Source: CALREJ01 sp035547395
Lineage (GTDB): Bacteria > Patescibacteriota > Gracilibacteria > Peribacterales > Peribacteraceae
DNA length: 64,000 nt
Assembly (NCBI GenBank): GCA_035547395.1
Contig: DASZVA010000003.1
Span: 91,688 to 155,687 of the forward strand
Reading direction: 5' to 3'
The notes beneath the pieces are model-generated. The model was not told where the DNA came from. It did not search any database and was given only the letters and a program-made list of their open reading frames with translations. Numbering within the stretch: position 1 is the stretch's first letter; each line of letters begins with the position of its first letter. A program made the translations under genes and the position numbers. Below, piece by piece: positions 1 through 7,871 of the stretch.

Positions 1-1224
1 GACCTTTCCATTTTTATCGCCAAGTGTTTGGATGAGATCCGCGAATCCGCCAAATCCGGAAATGGCGATTTTCAGATATTCAGGCAGACTCATTTTTGTA
101 ATTTTTTCATGTGCCTCATCCGACGTCATCTCTCCGTCTTTAATTAAAACTTCAATAACTCGTTCATAATTTGCAGTACAAAAATCCATAACACGATCCG
201 CAGCTTTTTTACGATTTTCTTCATCATCTTTTTTCACATCAAACTTGAATCCAGGTCGCAATATTTCTTCCATAGTCGTGTTACCCTTTTTCCCGCTCAC
301 AGGAGTGTATCTTGTAATAATATCTTGGACTTGAGGAGCTTTTGACCTCGGCGACAATTTCCATTCGTCTGCTTCTTTGTCTAACGATACGATTATCCAT
401 GCTGCGCCTTTATTTTTTAAACCATTTTCCGTTTCTTCCAATTCTTCCCGTACTTCTTCCCTGCGTCGCTTTTTTCCTTCATCTTGATCGCTGTCGATGT
501 CGGATTCTTCTTTGCCCTGTCTCAGTTTTTCTCTCTGTTCTTTCAGCTCATCGATTTTCTTCCGCATTTCTTCCCGTACGGCTTCCGGTGCGGAGCGTAC
601 CTGTTTTTCCAGGTCATCGATTTTTTTGTTGAGCTTAGTCACAAGATCAACGCGGTCTCTCCATTTCGACAGAGCCCGCCATCCGAAATACCCGCCTGCG
701 GTCAGAAGGCCGGCGGCAAGAAGGAATTTCAGTGCTCCCCAAGCACTCTTGGCATTGTCCGACACACGTTCTTTTACGGCTTCTACGCCTTTGCCGATTG
801 CTTTCAGAAGAAGAAGTCCTCCCACGACGACTCCGCCGATGATGGCGATGGTCGCGGCTTTCTGGCGATCTTCCGGACTCCATGTCATCGGATTCCAGAA
901 TTTCTTTTCGACGTTCGGCTGGATCTTTACGGGAAGAGCTTCGTCAGCATCTGTTTTCAAAGCGGGGGATTCATCCGTCTTTTCACCAGCCAACGCCTCC
1001 TCGGCTTCCTTCACGCGCATTTTCTTTTCAATTTCCTCCGTCATCTCACGTTTTTCTTTCGCGTTCGATTTTTCCATCGCGTCGCGCAGTTCGCGCAATT
1101 CCTGCGTGTTCATGTCCTGACTTTCCAGCTGATCGCGCAGATGCTTGAGCGCATCGGGTGCGGATTCGGCATCGCGCACGATCGATTCCGCGGACTGTTT
1201 GGGGGTGGGTGTTGGTGTGGACAT
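1..1224 (-). CDS. Coiled-coil membrane protein, 3' end outside window
   Basis: An open frame runs leftwards from ATG at 1224 and leaves the window after 408 codons without a stop. The N-terminus (residues 1-10) is Thr/Pro-rich, and residues 20-85 are highly charged and probably helical or coiled coil. Two hydrophobic segments follow at about 123-144 and 163-183, the first rich in Gly/Val. A second charged coiled coil lies at about 188-240. The remaining roughly 170 residues are soluble and Lys/Glu-rich. I recognise no family; a membrane-anchored scaffold is a guess. In its 5' half the base composition matches the neighbours, but the distal part (below about 450) becomes more AT-rich. Confidence 0.8.
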   Translation of the reverse strand, partial: MSTPTPTPKQSAESIVRDAESAPDALKHLRDQLESQDMNTQELRELRDAMEKSNAKEKREMTEEIEKKMRVKEAEEALAGEKTDESPALKTDADEALPVKIQPNVEKKFWNPMTWSPEDRQKAATIAIIGGVVVGGLLLLKAIGKGVEAVKERVSDNAKSAWGALKFLLAAGLLTAGGYFGWRALSKWRDRVDLVTKLNKKIDDLEKQVRSAPEAVREEMRKKIDELKEQREKLRQGKEESDIDSDQDEGKKRRREEVREELEETENGLKNKGAAWIIVSLDKEADEWKLSPRSKAPQVQDIITRYTPVSGKKGNTTMEEILRPGFKFDVKKDDEENRKKAADRVMDFCTANYERVIEVLIKDGEMTSDEAHEKITKMSLPEYLKIAISGFGGFADLIQTLGDKNGKV

Positions 1225-1292
1225 ATCGAGTCAGTGTAGCACAAAACGCCGTTTTCTCCTAGAGAAACCGCAATGCGCTCGCGTTCAGGCTC

Positions 1293-1538
1293 TTACTTTT
1301 TCTTTTGCGGATAGGGTTTTCCCATGAGTCCGTGCACAGCCGCCTGGACGGTTCTTCCGACACCATGAATGACGCGTCCGACGGTGAATACGCCCACTTT
1401 GCTTGTTCCTTCCAGAATATCCATGCCGGTACCTGCCGCCGAGCCGATTTTATTAAAGATAGCGTCGTGCGTTTCCAATCGCTGTCTTTCAACGGCGTTC
1501 TGCTCAAGAATTTCGCGTTCAGTGCTTCTGCGAACCAT
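1293..1538 (-). CDS. Small basic hypothetical protein
   Basis: An 81-residue product starting MVRRSTEREILEQNAVERQ. The frame could extend upstream to 1589, but that part reads AT-rich promoter-like sequence as protein, so ATG 1538 is preferred. A charged helical N-terminus is followed by a Gly/Val-rich weakly hydrophobic middle (residues about 30-65) and a Lys-rich tail ending PQKKK. It lies 68 bases upstream of, and on the same strand as, the coiled-coil membrane protein, so the two may share a transcript. No family recognised. Confidence 0.6.
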   Translation of the reverse strand: MVRRSTEREILEQNAVERQRLETHDAIFNKIGSAAGTGMDILEGTSKVGVFTVGRVIHGVGRTVQAAVHGLMGKPYPQKKK

Positions 1539-1646
1539 GATGATATGGGTATGTGATAATATTATAACATAAATTATATATACTAGCAACGACCCGAAGA
1601 CCTCTGAAGTGTGCTATGATCTGCACATTCTCTCCCATTCTCCATC

Positions 1647-1997
1647 ATGAATATTGAACACTTCGAAAAAGGCTTAACCTACAACGATCGCGAACTGCTG
1701 TTTGTCGCGCGAAAACTCGGCAAACTCGCCACGCACTGCTCGCGTCTGAAGGACGAATCGTCGGTGATCCGCGTAGAGGCGGAGAGGCGAGAGACGAAGA
1801 AAACGCGGGATGAAACGAAGGTGATGATCACGGTGGAATTGCCGCAGAAAATGATGCGCGCGGAGTCACGCAAGGCTACATTCCTGGAGGCGTTCGATCG
1901 CGCGGTGGAGAAGCTCGAGCCGCAGCTTGTGAAGTACAAAGAGCTGCGCAGTTCCAAGGGCCGTCAGCGCAAGGCGCGATCCGGCCGCGCCGCGTAA
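1647..1997 (+). CDS. hpf: Ribosome hibernation promoting factor / RaiA-like (S30AE)
   Basis: A 116-residue protein with the S30AE layout: an N-terminal Tyr-Asn-Asp-Arg region, the pattern KLGKLATHCSRLKDES, then VMITVELPQKMMRAES and the family's Glu/Asp-Arg motif near FDRAVEKLEPQL. The tail is short and basic (KGRQRKARSGRAA), as in short-form HPF/YfiA; the long-form dimerisation domain is absent. Such proteins sit in the decoding channel and silence or dimerise 70S ribosomes in stationary phase. ATG follows a possible -10 box TATGAT at 1615-1620. The 7TM gene starts 10 bases downstream, so co-transcription is likely. Confidence 0.8.
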   Translation: MNIEHFEKGLTYNDRELLFVARKLGKLATHCSRLKDESSVIRVEAERRETKKTRDETKVMITVELPQKMMRAESRKATFLEAFDRAVEKLEPQLVKYKELRSSKGRQRKARSGRAA

Positions 1998-2007
1998 TCC
2001 GATTTTC

Positions 2008-3555
2008 ATGCAGCGATTCCGCATCCTTCTCGGCTCTCTTTCCGTGCTTGCAGGCGTGCTGCTTGCCGCCTCGGGCGCGTCCGCTCAAGCGGTGCCGACC
2101 AGCGCGCCGCCGTCATCGGGCTCAGGTTCGGTGCAGGCGGTGGTGACGGGGCCCGAGGACGTGGCGGTCGGACGCACGATCGTGCTCGATGCGACCGTGA
2201 GCAAATCGTCCGGCAGCACGATCCAGTACCGCTGGTACGTGGAAGGAAAATTGCAGCCGATCAGCGAGACAGTGGAGGCGGTCTACACGCCGGAGCAACC
2301 GGGGATTCTGAATTTCCGTTTGATCGTGGCGTCGACGTCCGCGACCGGTGCCACCGTGACGACGCAGATCACGCATACGGTGAACGTGTACAGCCGCAAG
2401 ATCGTGTTGATCGCGGACAGCTCCGTGCCGCAGGACAAACTGCAGCTGCATAAGCAGGTTGCCGCCGATGCGGGCGTGTTCTTGCGCGTGCTGCAGCCGA
2501 GCCCCACCGGTTCGCCGTTAAATGACGAAGAAGCACTGAGCACGCTCATCAGTGAACAGGTGGATTCGCTCGCCGGCGCGAACGCGATCGTGCTGTGGAC
2601 GTCGGGGATTTCGGGATTGCAGTCGCTGATGCGCGCGGTCTCCAATGACCAGGAAATGATGACGGAGCTGCCAAACCAGACAATCGTGCAGATCGCCGAC
2701 GGCAGCCTGCAGACGCTCGCTCGCATCGCGCGCGGTCCGTATTCCGTGCTCCGGCCGCAGCAGATTATCCTGACGCGCAAGGAAGCGCTCGATCCGCTGC
2801 TCACCGCCAAGTCGATCGATCAGTTCACGCAGGACTTAAGTCAGCGCGACCTGGAGCATCTCACGATCAATGCGTCGACTGCCGGACTGCGTCCGTGGAA
2901 CCTGCTGTCGTCGCTCGTGAACGCGATGCTCACCAAGGGCATCCCGAGCCAGACCGTGATCCTGCTCCTCGTACTTCCGTTCATCGCGATGATTCTGGCG
3001 TTTTTGCGTCAGGTGGTCGGCATCACGACATTCGGTCTCTATACGCCGTCCATCATTGCGCTCAGCTTTCTCGCATTGGGATGGAAACTGGGTGTCTTCT
3101 TCCTCGTCTTCATCCTTGTCACCGGCTACGCGACGCGCGCCGTCATGCAGCGCTGGCGGCTTCTGTATATCCCCAAAGTCGCGATTATCCTGACGGTCGT
3201 CAGTTTCACGCTGCTCATCCTGATGGGTCTCAGCACCATCTACAACGTCACGTTCTCACGCGAGACAGTGTTCATTCTGCTGATCATGTCGACGCTCAGT
3301 GAAAGCTTCCTGAATTTGAAGACCGAAGAAGGCTGGAAGTCCGCGATATTCGGCATCGTCGAGACGACGGCAGCGGCGCTCATCTGCGTCTTCATCGTGC
3401 AGTGGGACGTCTTCCAGTCGCTCATTCTCGCGTATCCCGAGCTCATCCTTCTCACGATCATCGTGGATGCGATCCTCGGCAAGTGGACGGGGCTGCGGCT
3501 CGTCGAGTACTTCCGTTTCAAGGAAGTGTTCCATCATATGCAGGAAGAGGAGTGA
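2008..3555 (+). CDS. Exported/7TM membrane protein of the ATP-grasp amidoligase type
   Basis: 515 residues. A signal peptide (residues 1-26, ending GASA|QA) is followed by a beta-rich PKD/Ig-like domain (about 40-128, with GRTIVLDATVSKS and IQYRWYVEG) and an alpha/beta domain beginning RKIVLIADSS. About seven hydrophobic helices run from residue 315 to 500. The C-terminal half resembles the seven-helix domain that in other bacteria is fused to an inactive transglutaminase and encoded beside RimK-like ATP-grasp enzymes. Here the extracytoplasmic part is PKD-like instead. The ATP-grasp/DUF1704 gene follows directly on the same strand, which supports this reading. Function is inferred: a membrane platform for peptide or amino-acid ligation chemistry. 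Confidence 0.75.
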   Translation: MQRFRILLGSLSVLAGVLLAASGASAQAVPTSAPPSSGSGSVQAVVTGPEDVAVGRTIVLDATVSKSSGSTIQYRWYVEGKLQPISETVEAVYTPEQPGILNFRLIVASTSATGATVTTQITHTVNVYSRKIVLIADSSVPQDKLQLHKQVAADAGVFLRVLQPSPTGSPLNDEEALSTLISEQVDSLAGANAIVLWTSGISGLQSLMRAVSNDQEMMTELPNQTIVQIADGSLQTLARIARGPYSVLRPQQIILTRKEALDPLLTAKSIDQFTQDLSQRDLEHLTINASTAGLRPWNLLSSLVNAMLTKGIPSQTVILLLVLPFIAMILAFLRQVVGITTFGLYTPSIIALSFLALGWKLGVFFLVFILVTGYATRAVMQRWRLLYIPKVAIILTVVSFTLLILMGLSTIYNVTFSRETVFILLIMSTLSESFLNLKTEEGWKSAIFGIVETTAAALICVFIVQWDVFQSLILAYPELILLTIIVDAILGKWTGLRLVEYFRFKEVFHHMQEEE

Positions 3556-3558
3556 CGA

Positions 3559-3663
3559 ATTGAAAATTGATAATTGAAATTTGAAAATTGTTCCTTTAGC
3601 CGCTGCTCTTGTCTCTTACATTTGTCCCTCAGCCATTTTCCTTTTTCCATTTTCAATTTCGTT
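3559..3663 (+). repeat. AT-rich AATTGAAA / TTTTCAATTT repeat spacer
   Basis: Between the 7TM gene and the ATP-grasp gene lie tracts of GAAAATTG/GAAATTTG (3559-3590) and, in the opposite sense, CATTTTCC and TTTTCAATTTC (3640-3663). The same words recur upstream of pyrK and inside valS. Confidence 0.7.
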
Positions 3664-6076
3664 GTTCTCTTTTCTCTCCAGCCACGGCGTTCTCGGACTC
3701 AATGCCCGGAATCTCCTCTACATCAAGCCGTTCAACCCGCGCAAAGCGACGGCGCTTGCCGATAACAAACTCAAGACGAAAGCGTTCCTCGCGGCGCGCG
3801 GCATTCCGGTGGCGAAGATTTACGCGCGCATCGAGAACCACAACCAGCTGCGGCAGTTTGATTTCAGCAGTCTGCCGGATGTCTGCGTGCTCAAACCCAA
3901 TCACGGATTCGGCGGAGAGGGAATCATGATCCTGAAGGGCCGCAAGAACGGACAGTTTCTGGAGCAGGGCAAACACCCGGTCAGCGATCAGAAACTGCGC
4001 GAGCATGTCGAAGACATCCTCGACGGAAAATTTTCGCTCAGCGGACGCAAGGACACGGCGTTCTTCGAAAAGATTCTCGTGCCTGACAAGTGCTTCGCGC
4101 CGTTCCGGCCGGCGGGACTTCCGGATCTGCGCATCGTCGTCTTCAATCTCGTGCCGGTGATGGCGATGCTGCGCATCCCGACCGCCATCAGCGGCGGCAA
4201 GGCCAACGTGCACCAGGGCGGCATCGGCATCGGCATCGACATTGCCAAGGGCGTCACGACGCATGCGACGCAGTTCAACCGGCTCATTGACGAACTTCCG
4301 CACGGCGGCAGCCCGGCCGGTATCGAGATTCCGAACTGGGAGGAGATTCTGCTCATTGCGTCGCGCATTCAGTACATCACGAACATCGGCTATCTGGCCG
4401 TCGACCTTACGATCGACGCGGAGCAGGGGCCGGTGCTGCTCGAGGTCAACGCGCGCGCGGGACTCATGGTGCAGGTGGCCAATCTGGCGCCGCTTCGATC
4501 GCGTCTCGAGCGCGTGAAGGGCATCAAGGTGTCAACGCCCGAAAAAGGCGTGCGTCTGGCGCAGGATCTGTTCGGGCAGAAGGTCGAATCGCGCGAGGTT
4601 ACGGAAGAGAGCAAACCGGTGCTGGGCATTCGTGAGACGATTACCATCGCCGGCAGCGGATCGAGCATTGAGGCGCCGGCACTGATGTCCTCCGAACATG
4701 ACCGCACGATCTTCAGCAAGGATCTGCTCACGGAACTCCAGCGCATCGGCGGCACCGAAGAGCCCGAGGGCGACGAAGAAGGCTATCGCGTCAAATTCCA
4801 GCTCGGCGGCAAACGCATTCAGACCCTCGTACGCGAAGGCGAGACCGATTCGCTCTCGGTGCGCGCGGTGATCGGCCGTCGTGATCTCGGCGGATTTTTG
4901 ATTGATCCGACGCGTGAAGCGGAAACCCCGGCGCGGGCGACGGTGAAGGTCGATCTGCGCGCGGTCGACAAATTCCTGTCGCAGGCCGATCACGACCTGC
5001 TGCTTCTGAAATATGTAAAGCCGGTGAATTATGCGGAGGAGAAACTGCGCGCACAGGAAGACGAACGCTACAATCCCATCTTCCAATATCAGCCGATCGA
5101 CATCGACATGCAGGATGTGGAACAGCGTTTACTCGCGCTTGATATTGATGACTCTCCGCTCGGAAGCTTGTTGAAAAAGAAGCGCCGGGAGCTGCTGCAG
5201 CGCATCACCGTGCTGCGCGCCCGCGGGGACAGCAGGCTCTTTACCGAGTCGTCTGCCGCGATGTTCGGCAGTCCGAGTTCCGTGCTGCTAGCTGCGGCGA
5301 CATCCGTCCTCAAGGGCCGTGCCGCCTGTGATCTGCCGTCGACGGGCGACGACGTTCTGTCCGCGGAGGACGCCCTGCCGCTGTTTGAAGAGGTGCTCAC
5401 CAAGTACGGCCTGCATGACTGGCAGGTCAGCATCCGCGATCACATTCTCGCGCGCGTGACCGTCGGCAGTCATTACGTCTATCTGCGACGCGATGCGACG
5501 TTTGCAAAGAAAGGCCTTGCGGGATTGATCGCTCATGAAATCGAAACGCACGTGCTCACGGGCGAAAACGGCAACCAGCAGCCGTTTGATCTCTTCCGTC
5601 GCGGCTTTGCCAATTACCTCGACACGCAGGAGGGACTTGCCATCTACAACCAGAACCGTTTCCTGACGCCGTACCACGAGAAGCGCTTCGGACCGGCGCG
5701 CAACATTCTCGGGACTGCCTTCGCTCTCGAACATTCCTTTGCCGATACCCGCCGTTATCTCGTCGAGGAACTCGGCTATGAACCCGAAAAAGCGCTGAGT
5801 AAAGCCATCGATATCAAGCGCGGCATGATCCATACAGAGGAGCCGGGAGCTTTCACCAAGGGCATCGTGTACTTCCGCGGCCTGCGCGCCATCGAACACT
5901 TCGTGCAGGAGGGGGGAGACCTGAAGCGCCTCTACGTCGGCAAAATCGCATTGGAGGATCTGGATATCGTCGAACAAATTCCGGGTCTCAAACCACCGCT
6001 GCTGCTGCCGGAATTTTTGCGTGAGGCTCCGCCCGCGGGCACGGCAAAAAAAACAGCGAAGAAGAGGGCGGTGTAG
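3662..6076 (+). CDS. ATP-grasp ligase fused to DUF1704 (QEGLA) metallopeptidase-like domain
   Basis: The N-terminal third is a RimK/alpha-L-glutamate-ligase-like ATP-grasp, with GVLGLNARNLLYIKPFNP, DNKLKTKAFLAARGIPVAK, VLKPNHGFGGEGI and the metal-site strand VLLEVNARAGL. The C-terminal half has HEIETH followed by the signature TQEGLAIYNQ, as in the DUF1704 zinc-peptidase family (relatives include eukaryotic tubulin carboxypeptidases). The frame is open from a TTG at 3581, but bases 3559-3663 are AT-rich repeat. TTG 3662 gives MFSFLSSHGVLGLNARN, matching the family's usual N-terminus. The two activities are normally neighbouring genes; here they are one 804-residue chain. Role inferred: adds and trims amino acids on a peptide or protein, together with the upstream 7TM protein. 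Confidence 0.8.
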   Translation: MFSFLSSHGVLGLNARNLLYIKPFNPRKATALADNKLKTKAFLAARGIPVAKIYARIENHNQLRQFDFSSLPDVCVLKPNHGFGGEGIMILKGRKNGQFLEQGKHPVSDQKLREHVEDILDGKFSLSGRKDTAFFEKILVPDKCFAPFRPAGLPDLRIVVFNLVPVMAMLRIPTAISGGKANVHQGGIGIGIDIAKGVTTHATQFNRLIDELPHGGSPAGIEIPNWEEILLIASRIQYITNIGYLAVDLTIDAEQGPVLLEVNARAGLMVQVANLAPLRSRLERVKGIKVSTPEKGVRLAQDLFGQKVESREVTEESKPVLGIRETITIAGSGSSIEAPALMSSEHDRTIFSKDLLTELQRIGGTEEPEGDEEGYRVKFQLGGKRIQTLVREGETDSLSVRAVIGRRDLGGFLIDPTREAETPARATVKVDLRAVDKFLSQADHDLLLLKYVKPVNYAEEKLRAQEDERYNPIFQYQPIDIDMQDVEQRLLALDIDDSPLGSLLKKKRRELLQRITVLRARGDSRLFTESSAAMFGSPSSVLLAAATSVLKGRAACDLPSTGDDVLSAEDALPLFEEVLTKYGLHDWQVSIRDHILARVTVGSHYVYLRRDATFAKKGLAGLIAHEIETHVLTGENGNQQPFDLFRRGFANYLDTQEGLAIYNQNRFLTPYHEKRFGPARNILGTAFALEHSFADTRRYLVEELGYEPEKALSKAIDIKRGMIHTEEPGAFTKGIVYFRGLRAIEHFVQEGGDLKRLYVGKIALEDLDIVEQIPGLKPPLLLPEFLREAPPAGTAKKTAKKRAV

Positions 6077-6079
6077 GTG

Positions 6080-6157
6080 ATAGGGCTGGGGCTAGGGCAA
6101 GGAAAGTGGAATACAAAAAATTTTCGTATTAGCCCTAGCCCTATTTTCTAGCCCTAC
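6080..6157. repeat. Inverted CCCTAGCC / GGGCTAGG tract between convergent genes
   Basis: GGGCTGGGGCTAGGG at the left and AGCCCTAGCCCTA at the right are inverted around AATAC/GTATT and an A/T core. Located between the convergent ends of the ATP-grasp and bL25 genes, it can fold as a long hairpin with U or A runs and may terminate both transcripts. It belongs to the telomere-like repeat family found elsewhere in the window. Confidence 0.7.
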
Positions 6158-6158
6158 A

Positions 6159-6824
6159 TCACTCCTTCTCTCCTTCGGCAGGAGCGCCCTCACCGGCAGG
6201 TGCAGCGGCACCTTCGGCAACCGGAGCTCCCTCGGCACCTTCCGCGGCCGGCGGCGGCGTCTCAGGCTCTTCCTCGCGCGGTTCCTGGGCGATGACGATG
6301 ACGGTTTCCGGATCGTCCAAAATCGTGACGCCCTGAGGGGCGATGAGATCGGCAACGGTGAGCGTGCCTTCCATTTCCACCAGTTTGCTCAGATCAAGCG
6401 CGATATCGTGCGGCAGGTTCGCCGGCAGCGCCGAGACGGTCACTTCGTGCAGAGCTGTGACCAGGATGGCGCCGGATTCCTTGACGGCGGGGGATTCGTT
6501 CTCGAAGCGGATGTGCACTTCGGCCTCCACTTCTTTCTTCATGTCCACGGCGTAGAAATCGACGTGAATCATGCGATCCGAGACGGGGTCAAAATCAACG
6601 CTCTGAAACAGCACGGGGATCGTCTTTCCCTCGATATCGAGCTCCACGAGCGTACTTTCTCCGGCCTTGGTGTAGGCCTTCTTCAGCGCGATTTCCTCGA
6701 TCGAGAAGAGCGTGTTGTCCGTATTGCCATAGACGACACCCGGCACCTGGCCGCTTCTGCGCAGCTGTCCTGCATGAGTATCCTTGGGGCGGGCCGCTGC
6801 TTTGAGGGGAATTCTTTCGGTCAT
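6159..6824 (-). CDS. rplY: Ribosomal protein bL25, long CTC form
   Basis: 222 residues from MTERIPLKAAARPKDTHAG. It has the bL25 N-terminal fold (GQLRRSGQVPGVVYGN, TLVELDIEGKTIPVLFQSVDFDP, MIHVDFYAVDMKKEVEAEV) that binds 5S rRNA, followed by the TL5/CTC beta domain (PANLPHDIALDLSKL, VADLIAPQGVTILDDPETVIV). The C-terminus is a low-complexity Ala/Pro/Glu tail of about 50 residues. ATG 6824 is preferred over 6869 because the longer frame adds non-family sequence. Upstream lies an ACTAAAAACTAATAA-type repeat (about 6895-6960). Confidence 0.92.
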   Translation of the reverse strand: MTERIPLKAAARPKDTHAGQLRRSGQVPGVVYGNTDNTLFSIEEIALKKAYTKAGESTLVELDIEGKTIPVLFQSVDFDPVSDRMIHVDFYAVDMKKEVEAEVHIRFENESPAVKESGAILVTALHEVTVSALPANLPHDIALDLSKLVEMEGTLTVADLIAPQGVTILDDPETVIVIAQEPREEEPETPPPAAEGAEGAPVAEGAAAPAGEGAPAEGEKE

Positions 6825-6894
6825 AGGAAAATGGCGTTGAGGGCTGCGAGGGTAAGGGAAAAATGCCAAGAATGCAAGAGCGGGATGTCGTTAT

Positions 6895-6960
6895 TAGTTT
6901 TTAGTTATTAGTTTTTAGTTTTAAACCAGTAACTAATAACGAATAACCAGTAACAAAATC
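6895..6960. repeat. TTAGTTTTTAGTTATTAG simple repeat in bL25 leader
   Basis: Tandem TTAGTTTT/TTATTAG units fill the spacer between the bL25 start and the glycosyltransferase stop. Their position just 5' of a start codon (minus strand) fits the general pattern of repeat-filled leaders here. Confidence 0.65.
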
Positions 6961-6966
6961 TGCGAT

Positions 6967-7851
6967 TCAGCCCACATTTTTGTTACATACACCCTTTCTC
7001 CACTTCCAAAAATACTGAAACGCGCTCTTGATGTGGATTCTGCCTGTTTTATGCAGCAGGACGGTCAAAAATCCTCCTTCACTCAGGCGATGCTTGCGGT
7101 CCCGCGCGACGGCCGACGGCAGATAATGAACCCGAAAACCCGCGTTCCAGGCCCTGCGGCAGAGGTCCATGTCTTCAAAGAAGAGAAAGAACCGCGGGTC
7201 GAAGCCGCCGATTTTCTCGATCAGTTCGCGCCGTATCAGCACACAGGCGCCCACGACCCAGTCGATGTCGCGTTCTTTATCAGGATCGATGTCCCGCTGC
7301 AGATAGCGGTCCATGCGTTTGGGAAACAGCGTCGCCGCCATGCGTTTGATGACGACGTCGAGGAAGCTGGGGAATGCCCTGGCTGCATCGCGCACGGTGC
7401 CGTCATCGTGCATCAGTTTGGGTGCGATGATGCCGATGTCCGGGTGCTTCTCCATCTGTGCGACCATCTTTTCCAGGCTTTCCGGCAACAGCTCGTTATC
7501 GGGATTGATGATGAGGATGTACGTTCCTGCAGCCCGTCGCATTCCGATTTCGTTCCCTCGTCCGTAGCCGACATTGGCGTTGGATTCCAAAATCCTGACG
7601 TGCGGCAGCTCCGTCAGTCTGTTTCGGATGACACCGATCGATTCATCCTCCGAATGATTGTCGACGACGAAAATCTCCAGTTTGTCCGCGATCGTCTGCT
7701 TTTCCAAAGCCTGCACGCACGAGACCGCATCGCGCGGGCTTTTGTAGTTGAGGACGATGGCGGAGACGAGGGGGGCGATGTGAATATTGAATAGCGAATT
7801 TTGAATTTTGGGAAGATAGAAAAATACCGGTATTCGAAATTCAAACTTCAA
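6967..7851 (-). CDS. Family 2 glycosyltransferase
   Basis: A GT-A fold enzyme: VSAIVLNYKSPRDAVSCVQAL, LEIFVVDNHSEDES, the nucleotide/metal region YILIINPDNELLPESL, VVGACVLIRRELIEKIGGFDPRFFLFFEDMDLCRRAWNAGF. This pattern is typical of rhamnosyl/GlcNAc-type transferases for cell-surface glycans. It has no membrane segments, except perhaps a C-terminal amphipathic stretch. The only upstream ATG (7851) makes the first 24 residues read an AATTTTGAA-type repeat, so the true start may lie closer to the core domain (IAPLVSAIV) and use a non-ATG codon. Divergent from uvrC, 20 bases away. Confidence 0.85.
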   Translation of the reverse strand: MKFEFRIPVFFYLPKIQNSLFNIHIAPLVSAIVLNYKSPRDAVSCVQALEKQTIADKLEIFVVDNHSEDESIGVIRNRLTELPHVRILESNANVGYGRGNEIGMRRAAGTYILIINPDNELLPESLEKMVAQMEKHPDIGIIAPKLMHDDGTVRDAARAFPSFLDVVIKRMAATLFPKRMDRYLQRDIDPDKERDIDWVVGACVLIRRELIEKIGGFDPRFFLFFEDMDLCRRAWNAGFRVHYLPSAVARDRKHRLSEGGFLTVLLHKTGRIHIKSAFQYFWKWRKGVCNKNVG

Positions 7852-7871
7852 AATTCAGCTAAAATCCTTTC

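Noticed and set aside
484..1239. Plus-strand frames of 251 and 207 codons
   Set aside because: They are antisense to the long minus-strand frame 1-1224, which has a coherent helix/membrane layout; the plus-strand products are Phe/Ser/Arg-rich nonsense.
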